Part shown: positions 31,092 to 35,349 of the stretch, one piece after another
How the letters are laid out: each line of letters begins with the position of its first letter
How positions within the stretch are numbered: the stretch's first letter is position 1
DNA from: DAOTYE01 sp034434915
Lineage (GTDB): Bacteria > Chloroflexota > Dehalococcoidia > Dehalococcoidales > RBG-16-60-22
Direction of reading: 5' to 3'
NCBI GenBank assembly: GCA_034434915.1
Contig: DAOTYE010000068.1
Location: 1-35,349 of the forward strand
DNA: 35,349 nucleotides
Program-made: the position numbers and the translations under genes
Notes under the pieces: generated by a model
The model's input: the letters and a program-made list of their open reading frames with translations, nothing else
Told to the model about the DNA's origin: nothing
The model's database searches: none

Positions 31092-31153
31092 GTAAGCTTG
31101 ACTATTTGTCAATAGTACTTTGTGAAGGTTAACTCTAGAAAAGAGGTTTCTTG

Positions 31154-33826
31154 ATGACTGATACGCCTTTAGCTGAATCAGAAATGCCCAAAGCCTATGA
31201 GCCAGGCAAGGTTGAGCAGAAGTGGTATTCCTTCTGGATGGAGAAGGGTTACTTCACACCCAAAATTGACCCGCAAAAACAGCCCTTCACCATCATCATG
31301 CCTCCGCCCAATGTCACCGGCGGTCTGCACATCGGTCATGCGCTCACCCATACCCTGGAGGACATCTTCATCCGCTGGCACCGCATGAAGGGCGAGCCAT
31401 CCCTCTACCTCCCCGGTGAAGACCACGCCGGCATCGCCGCACAGGTGGTCGTGGAGCGGGAGCTGGCAAAGAAAGGGCAGAACCGCCACGCGCTGGGCAG
31501 AGAGAAATTCCTGGAAGTCATGTGGGAGTGGGCACAGCAGTGCCGCGAGACCATCCGCAAACAGAACCAGCGACTCGGCATCTCCTGTGACTGGACGCGG
31601 GAGCGTTTTACGCTTGACCCCGGACCGAGCAAGGCGGTGCGCACCGCCTTCGTCCGCCTCTACAACAAAGGGCTCATCTACCGCGGCGTGCGCATCATCA
31701 ACTGGTGTCCGCGTTGCTCCACCGCCCTATCTGACCTTGAGACCGAACACAAAGACATCGCTGGGCACCTGTGGTATGTCCGCTACCCGCTGGAAGATAA
31801 TCCGAACGAATACATCACTGTGGCGACCACGCGCCCTGAGACCATTCTCGGCGATACCGCCGTCGCCGTCAACCCGGATGATGACCGGTTCAAAAAGCTC
31901 GTGGGCAGGAAAGCTGTTCTGCCCGTCCTGAAGCGCCCTGTCCCCATCATTGCCGATGATGCTGTTGACCCTGCCTTCGGCACCGGCGCGGTAAAAATCA
32001 CCCCGGCGCACGACCCGGTTGACTTTGAAATCGCCGCACGCCATAATCTTCCCTCCATCAATATCCTTAACCCTGACGCCACGATGAATGAAAACGCCGG
32101 TCCTTACAAGGGCATGGAGCGCTTCGCCTGCCGCAAAGCCATCGTGGCAGACCTGGAGAAGGAGGGACTGCTGGTAAAGATTGAGGACTATGGGCACTCG
32201 GTGGGACATTGCATCCGCTGTCGTACCATGGTGGAACCAATAGCCAGCAAGCAGTGGTTCGTCAAAATGGCGCCGCTCGCCGGGCCGGCAATAGATGCTG
32301 TCTTGAGCGGCCGCATAAAAATCGTCCCGGAGCGTTTTACCAAGGTCTACCTCAACTGGATGGAGAACATCCGTGACTGGTGCATCAGCCGCCAGCTCTG
32401 GTGGGGGCACCGCATCCCGGTGTGGTACTGCCTGGACTGCGGCGAGCTTACCGTGTCCATTGAGGACGCGAAGATTTGCGCCAGGTGTGGCTCAAAGAAG
32501 CTGGAGCAGGACCCTGATGTCCTGGATACCTGGTTCAGCTCCGGGCTCTGGCCCCACTCAACGCTCGGCTGGCCCGATGACACGGCGGACTTCCGCTACT
32601 TTTACCCCACCACCCTCATGGAGACCGGCTATGACATCCTCTTTTTCTGGGTCGCCCGCATGATTGTGATGGGCATTGAAGACACTGGCGAAATACCTTT
32701 CCGCTTCGTCTATCTCCACGGGCTTATCCGCGATGAAAAAGGCGAGAAGATGAGCAAAACCCGCGGCAATGTGGTTGACCCGCTGGAGACGCTGGAGAAA
32801 TACGGCACGGATGCATTGCGCTTTGCCATCACCACCGGCACTTCTCCCGGCAATGACCTCAAGCTCTCCATGACCAAGATGGAGGCAGGCCGCAACTTTG
32901 CCAACAAGCTGTGGAACGCCACCCGCTTCTTGGTGCGGAGCATTGAACCGGGCAAGACCAGCCTCACCATCAAGCCGAAGAAACAGCTACCTCTGGAAGA
33001 CCGCTGGATTCTGTCACGGCTGAACCGCACCATCGCCGAGGTGGCAAGGCTTATGGAAGAATACCAGCTGGGCGAGGCGGAACGCACCGTCCACGACTTC
33101 CTCTGGGGTGAGTACTGCGACTGGTACATTGAGCTGGCGAAGGTGAGATTGCGAGCTTCAGAAGAAATATCGCCACTCCCTGTCCTCATCCACGTGCTGG
33201 AGACATCACTGCGCCTACTCCATCCCTTTATGCCCTTTATCACCGAGGAGCTGTGGCAGAACCTGAGGAAACGGCTCCCGCCGGACTGGCAGAGGACGGA
33301 ATCCATCATGATTGCGGCGTATCCTGAGGCTGATGCGTCCACCTTTGATGATGAGGCGGAGCGTGTCATGACGTCATTCATTGACATCATACGTGCCATC
33401 CGTAACACCCGCGCAGAGTACAAAGTGGCTGAAAACAGGTGGGTGGAAGCCCAGATTTACGCCGCCGCCGGGCTGACGGCGTTTATTGCGCCGTATACTG
33501 AGACCATCCAGACACTGGCAAAGGCAAAGCCGGTTACCTTCTTAACCAGCCGACCGGAGAAAAAAGACAACTCGGTCATCATGGTGCTCAATGATGCTGA
33601 AGTTGCCATCCCCATGGCGAGCATGATTGACCGGGAAGCGGAGAGCAAGCGATTGCAGAAAGAGATAGAGGGAAGCGAGGCGGAGATTGGCAGGCTGAAA
33701 GCCCGCCTTGACGACCCTGACTTCCTGGCGAAAGCGCCCGCCGCAGTGGTGGCTAAGGAACGGCAGAAACTGCTGACAGTGGGCGATAGGCTCAAGAGAC
33801 TCAAAGAGCAAATGGAAAAGCTGTAA
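31154..33826 (+). CDS. valS: Valyl-tRNA synthetase
   Basis: This 890-aa class Ia synthetase attaches valine to tRNA. The HIGH motif (H59-H62) lies in PPPNVTGGLHIGH, and the KMSKS loop reads KMSKT (532-536). An editing domain of normal size lies between, with GTGAVKITPAHDPVDF. A zinc-knuckle-like CLDC...CARC is present, followed by DTWFSSG. The C-terminal 60 residues are a coiled-coil tRNA-binding arm. AAGAGG lies 7 bases before the ATG at 31154. The TTG at 31151 is an alternative three bases earlier. Confidence 0.94.
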   Translation: MTDTPLAESEMPKAYEPGKVEQKWYSFWMEKGYFTPKIDPQKQPFTIIMPPPNVTGGLHIGHALTHTLEDIFIRWHRMKGEPSLYLPGEDHAGIAAQVVVERELAKKGQNRHALGREKFLEVMWEWAQQCRETIRKQNQRLGISCDWTRERFTLDPGPSKAVRTAFVRLYNKGLIYRGVRIINWCPRCSTALSDLETEHKDIAGHLWYVRYPLEDNPNEYITVATTRPETILGDTAVAVNPDDDRFKKLVGRKAVLPVLKRPVPIIADDAVDPAFGTGAVKITPAHDPVDFEIAARHNLPSINILNPDATMNENAGPYKGMERFACRKAIVADLEKEGLLVKIEDYGHSVGHCIRCRTMVEPIASKQWFVKMAPLAGPAIDAVLSGRIKIVPERFTKVYLNWMENIRDWCISRQLWWGHRIPVWYCLDCGELTVSIEDAKICARCGSKKLEQDPDVLDTWFSSGLWPHSTLGWPDDTADFRYFYPTTLMETGYDILFFWVARMIVMGIEDTGEIPFRFVYLHGLIRDEKGEKMSKTRGNVVDPLETLEKYGTDALRFAITTGTSPGNDLKLSMTKMEAGRNFANKLWNATRFLVRSIEPGKTSLTIKPKKQLPLEDRWILSRLNRTIAEVARLMEEYQLGEAERTVHDFLWGEYCDWYIELAKVRLRASEEISPLPVLIHVLETSLRLLHPFMPFITEELWQNLRKRLPPDWQRTESIMIAAYPEADASTFDDEAERVMTSFIDIIRAIRNTRAEYKVAENRWVEAQIYAAAGLTAFIAPYTETIQTLAKAKPVTFLTSRPEKKDNSVIMVLNDAEVAIPMASMIDREAESKRLQKEIEGSEAEIGRLKARLDDPDFLAKAPAAVVAKERQKLLTVGDRLKRLKEQMEKL

Positions 33827-33836
33827 GGAGGTGCGC

Positions 33837-34322
33837 ATGCTTGAGAAGATACTGGTGCCGCTGGATGGCTCTCAGGTGGGTGAGACTGCCCTGCCCATGG
33901 TGGAAGACCTGGTGCAGAAGCTATTGCCTGCCACAAAGGTGAAGGTAATCCTGCTCCAGGTCATCACTCAGCTCACGCATTACGTCATCGCCGGGGAGGT
34001 CAGCACCACCGTGCCCTACACTGAAAAAGAGGTGGCTCAAATCAAAAAGAAGGCACAGGACTATCTTGACGAGACCGCCAACCGACTCAAGAAAAAAGGC
34101 ATTGACGTTGAAACCATGGTAACCACTGCCACCAATGCCGCGGAGGAAATCCTGAGAGTGGCTGAGGAAACAAAAGCCGGACTAATCGCCATGTCCACGC
34201 ACGGCCGGCATGGGCTGAGCCGCTGGGCGTTCGGGAGCGTCACAGACAAAGTGCTCAGGGAATCTCAGGTGCCGATGCTCGTGGTGAGGGTGCCAAAAGA
34301 GCTCAGGTCAGCGCAATCATGA
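33837..34322 (+). CDS. Universal stress protein (UspA family)
   Basis: This 161-aa cytoplasmic protein has LEKILVPLDGSQVGETAL at the N terminus. The ATP-binding-type motif GRHGLSRWAFGSVTDKVLRESQVPMLVVR is at the C terminus (the G-x2-G-x9-G-S pattern), so it probably binds nucleotide. Its role in stress tolerance is general. AGGAGGTGCGC precedes the ATG at 33837, while GTG at 33831 is inside the ribosome site. It follows valS by 10 bases and overlaps the tail of the convergent 242-aa gene by 6 bases. Confidence 0.88.
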   Translation: MLEKILVPLDGSQVGETALPMVEDLVQKLLPATKVKVILLQVITQLTHYVIAGEVSTTVPYTEKEVAQIKKKAQDYLDETANRLKKKGIDVETMVTTATNAAEEILRVAEETKAGLIAMSTHGRHGLSRWAFGSVTDKVLRESQVPMLVVRVPKELRSAQS

Positions 34323-35045
34323 CGGCGCACAATTCCCCGCCGGGATGCCCGCCAGCCCGCTGATAGTCCAGTGCTGGCTCAATCTCTCCAGCGCTTTGCG
34401 CGTATCAGACGCCACCTTGGGCTTCTCACAGTGCTCAAGGCGGTATTTGAACAGGTAGTAAGTGAACTCTTTTAGCTCGGTGAGGGTGATTGATTTCAGA
34501 TGCGGGTAGCCCTTCCGGCGGCGGAACTTCCTGAGCAGGGCTGACCTGGTCTCTCCATAGATGCGGCGGTAGGCTTCGTCCGTGACGTCAGCATCATGCC
34601 GACAGCACAATGAGCGCCATTCTTTGTGCACCTCCTCCTCCACCGCCAGGATGAGGGCAGTTTCCACGGCGATGCCGTAGAAATAGTTGAGGTACTGGGT
34701 ATATTTAGTTGTTCCGATGAGCTCTTTGACCTGTTCCACCGTCAGGGTGATAGGCGGCTTGCCGTAGAAAAGCAGGGCTTCTTTCTCCTCTGCAGGCAGT
34801 AAGCTGTCCACCTCGGCGCACAATCGCTCGGCGAGGAGGAGCCAGTCAAAAGCCTCTCCTTCAATGAGGTAGCGGTAGAAGCGGCCGTCATGCAGTTCTT
34901 CCGCAGAAGTCCAGCGCCCCATCGCGCCGAGAAGGGCTTTATACCAGTGCACGCCGCTCTCAATTGACGTCCGTAGATAGGCAATCGCCTCCGCGTCTTT
35001 GATGGTGAGCGACTGTGAAGCTGACTGTGCTTTTCCTGACCCCAT
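34317..35045 (-). CDS. Conserved-looking hypothetical protein, 242 aa
   Basis: Family not recognised. The 242-aa protein is soluble and rich in charged helices, with no signal peptide or membrane segment. It contains YLRTSIESGVHWYKALLGAMGRW near the start, a two-cysteine site SLCCRHDADVTDE, and a basic RKFRRRKGYPHLK stretch that might bind nucleic acid. It starts immediately after the stop of the helix-hairpin-helix gene (TAGATG), so the two are translated together. That pairing, plus the basic stretch, hints at a DNA- or RNA-linked role, which is only an inference. Confidence 0.72.
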   Translation of the reverse strand: MGSGKAQSASQSLTIKDAEAIAYLRTSIESGVHWYKALLGAMGRWTSAEELHDGRFYRYLIEGEAFDWLLLAERLCAEVDSLLPAEEKEALLFYGKPPITLTVEQVKELIGTTKYTQYLNYFYGIAVETALILAVEEEVHKEWRSLCCRHDADVTDEAYRRIYGETRSALLRKFRRRKGYPHLKSITLTELKEFTYYLFKYRLEHCEKPKVASDTRKALERLSQHWTISGLAGIPAGNCAPS

Positions 35046-35318
35046 CTACCCCTCCTCCTTCATCTCTGCCCTGAGCTTTTCCAGGAAGGTGAGCTTCCCG
35101 GTGGTGACCAGCTCTTTGATTTTCTTCTCAATAGCCTCCCCCACCCCTTCAATCTCCCTTAACCTGCCCTCCGCTGCCAGCTTCTCCACCGGCTCAGGGC
35201 ACTCCGCGATGGTGCGCGCCACCTTCTGATAGGCTCTGATTTTAAAGATGTCCTCCCTTTTCTTCATGAGCCGGTCCGCAATTTCTGAGAAGATTTGAGA
35301 GATTTCACTGTTCTGCAT
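35046..35318 (-). CDS. Stand-alone PolX-type N-terminal helix-hairpin-helix protein
   Basis: This 90-aa protein matches the N-terminal 8-kDa-like domain of bacterial/archaeal PolX (DNA polymerase beta family). It has IFSEIADRLMKKREDIFKIRAYQKVART and the hairpin motif LREIEGVGEAIEKKIKEL, which binds DNA. A stop at 35046 ends it before any polymerase or PHP domain, and full PolX is about 570 aa. The next gene downstream is unrelated in sequence. It is therefore a free HhH domain or an independent family, and no frameshifted polymerase is visible after it. Start ATG 35318 is near the window edge. Confidence 0.78.
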   Translation of the reverse strand: MQNSEISQIFSEIADRLMKKREDIFKIRAYQKVARTIAECPEPVEKLAAEGRLREIEGVGEAIEKKIKELVTTGKLTFLEKLRAEMKEEG

Positions 35319-35349
35319 AATGCTTTATTCTGTCTTTTATCCAGTCCCA

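Noticed and set aside
31092..31153. T-box leader before valS
   Set aside because: The likely leader is only about 56 nt, with no specifier hairpin and no terminator. A T-box needs far more.
31727..32410. 227-codon minus-strand frame within valS
   Set aside because: Antisense to conserved synthetase motifs, caused by the high GC of third positions.

Overview
This looks like a piece of an anaerobic bacterial chromosome, most plausibly a Chloroflexota/Dehalococcoidia-type organism. That placement is inferred only from gene content and style: ferredoxin-linked 2-oxoacid oxidoreductase, Fe-S aldo/keto reductase, tungstate uptake, TRAP transport, and lipoproteins with Pro-Ala linkers. A database search was not possible. 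Gene density is high, many neighbours overlap by one to a few bases, and no insertion sequence, integrase or CRISPR array was seen.

Layout. 1-995: end of a 2-oxoacid:ferredoxin oxidoreductase alpha subunit and its whole beta subunit. 1070-1915 (minus): MarC and DUF2905 membrane proteins. 2038-5052 (plus): SplB-like radical SAM protein, small membrane protein, DUF1893 protein, Fe-S aldo/keto reductase. 5049-6859 (minus): remnant of an MFS gene, a hicBA toxin-antitoxin pair, and an intact MFS transporter. 7108-10807 (plus): a three-gene pseudopilin operon ending in a very large PilX/GspK-like surface protein. 10827-15328 (minus): GNAT acetyltransferase, then a TRAP operon (dctP, dctQ, dctM) with a cyclase-family hydrolase at its end. 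15724-16336: TM2 protein, superinfection-immunity-like protein, and a CAT-anticodon tRNA. 16374-19546 (minus): a tungstate ABC operon (tupA, a 44-aa zinc ribbon, tupB, tupC) behind a promoter, a probable Moco/Tuco-type riboswitch and a 26-codon leader ORF. 19564-22032 (plus): crotonase, 3-hydroxyacyl-CoA dehydrogenase and SDR genes from a back-to-back promoter. 22087-26916 (plus): CorA, YhhQ-like transporter, metallo-beta-lactamase-fold protein, DUF3795 protein, Mut7-C protein, FAD-linked oxidase. 26945-30551 (plus): NAD(P)HX repair enzyme, type III pantothenate kinase and CoaBC, a cofactor block. 30532-31038: an AT-rich NYN-domain gene overlapping the coaBC end. 31154-34322 (plus): valyl-tRNA synthetase and a universal stress protein. 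34317-35318 (minus): an unrecognised 242-aa protein and a stand-alone PolX-type helix-hairpin-helix protein.

How the genes fit together. The tup operon is the best-resolved regulatory unit: a sigma70-like promoter, an RNA whose terminal stem includes a Shine-Dalgarno sequence, a short leader ORF, then the transporter. This fits feedback control of tungstate uptake by the finished cofactor. Tungsten or molybdenum enzymes would be the consumers, but none is in the window. The crotonase/dehydrogenase/SDR set handles acyl-CoA intermediates. The coaX-coaBC pair supplies CoA, and the TRAP and MFS systems import or export carboxylate-like solutes.

The most unusual items are the riboswitch plus leader ORF, the zinc ribbon inside the tungstate operon, the apparently doubly nested domain architecture of the 927-aa pilin-like protein, the MFS remnant abutting hicA, and the foreign-looking NYN gene.
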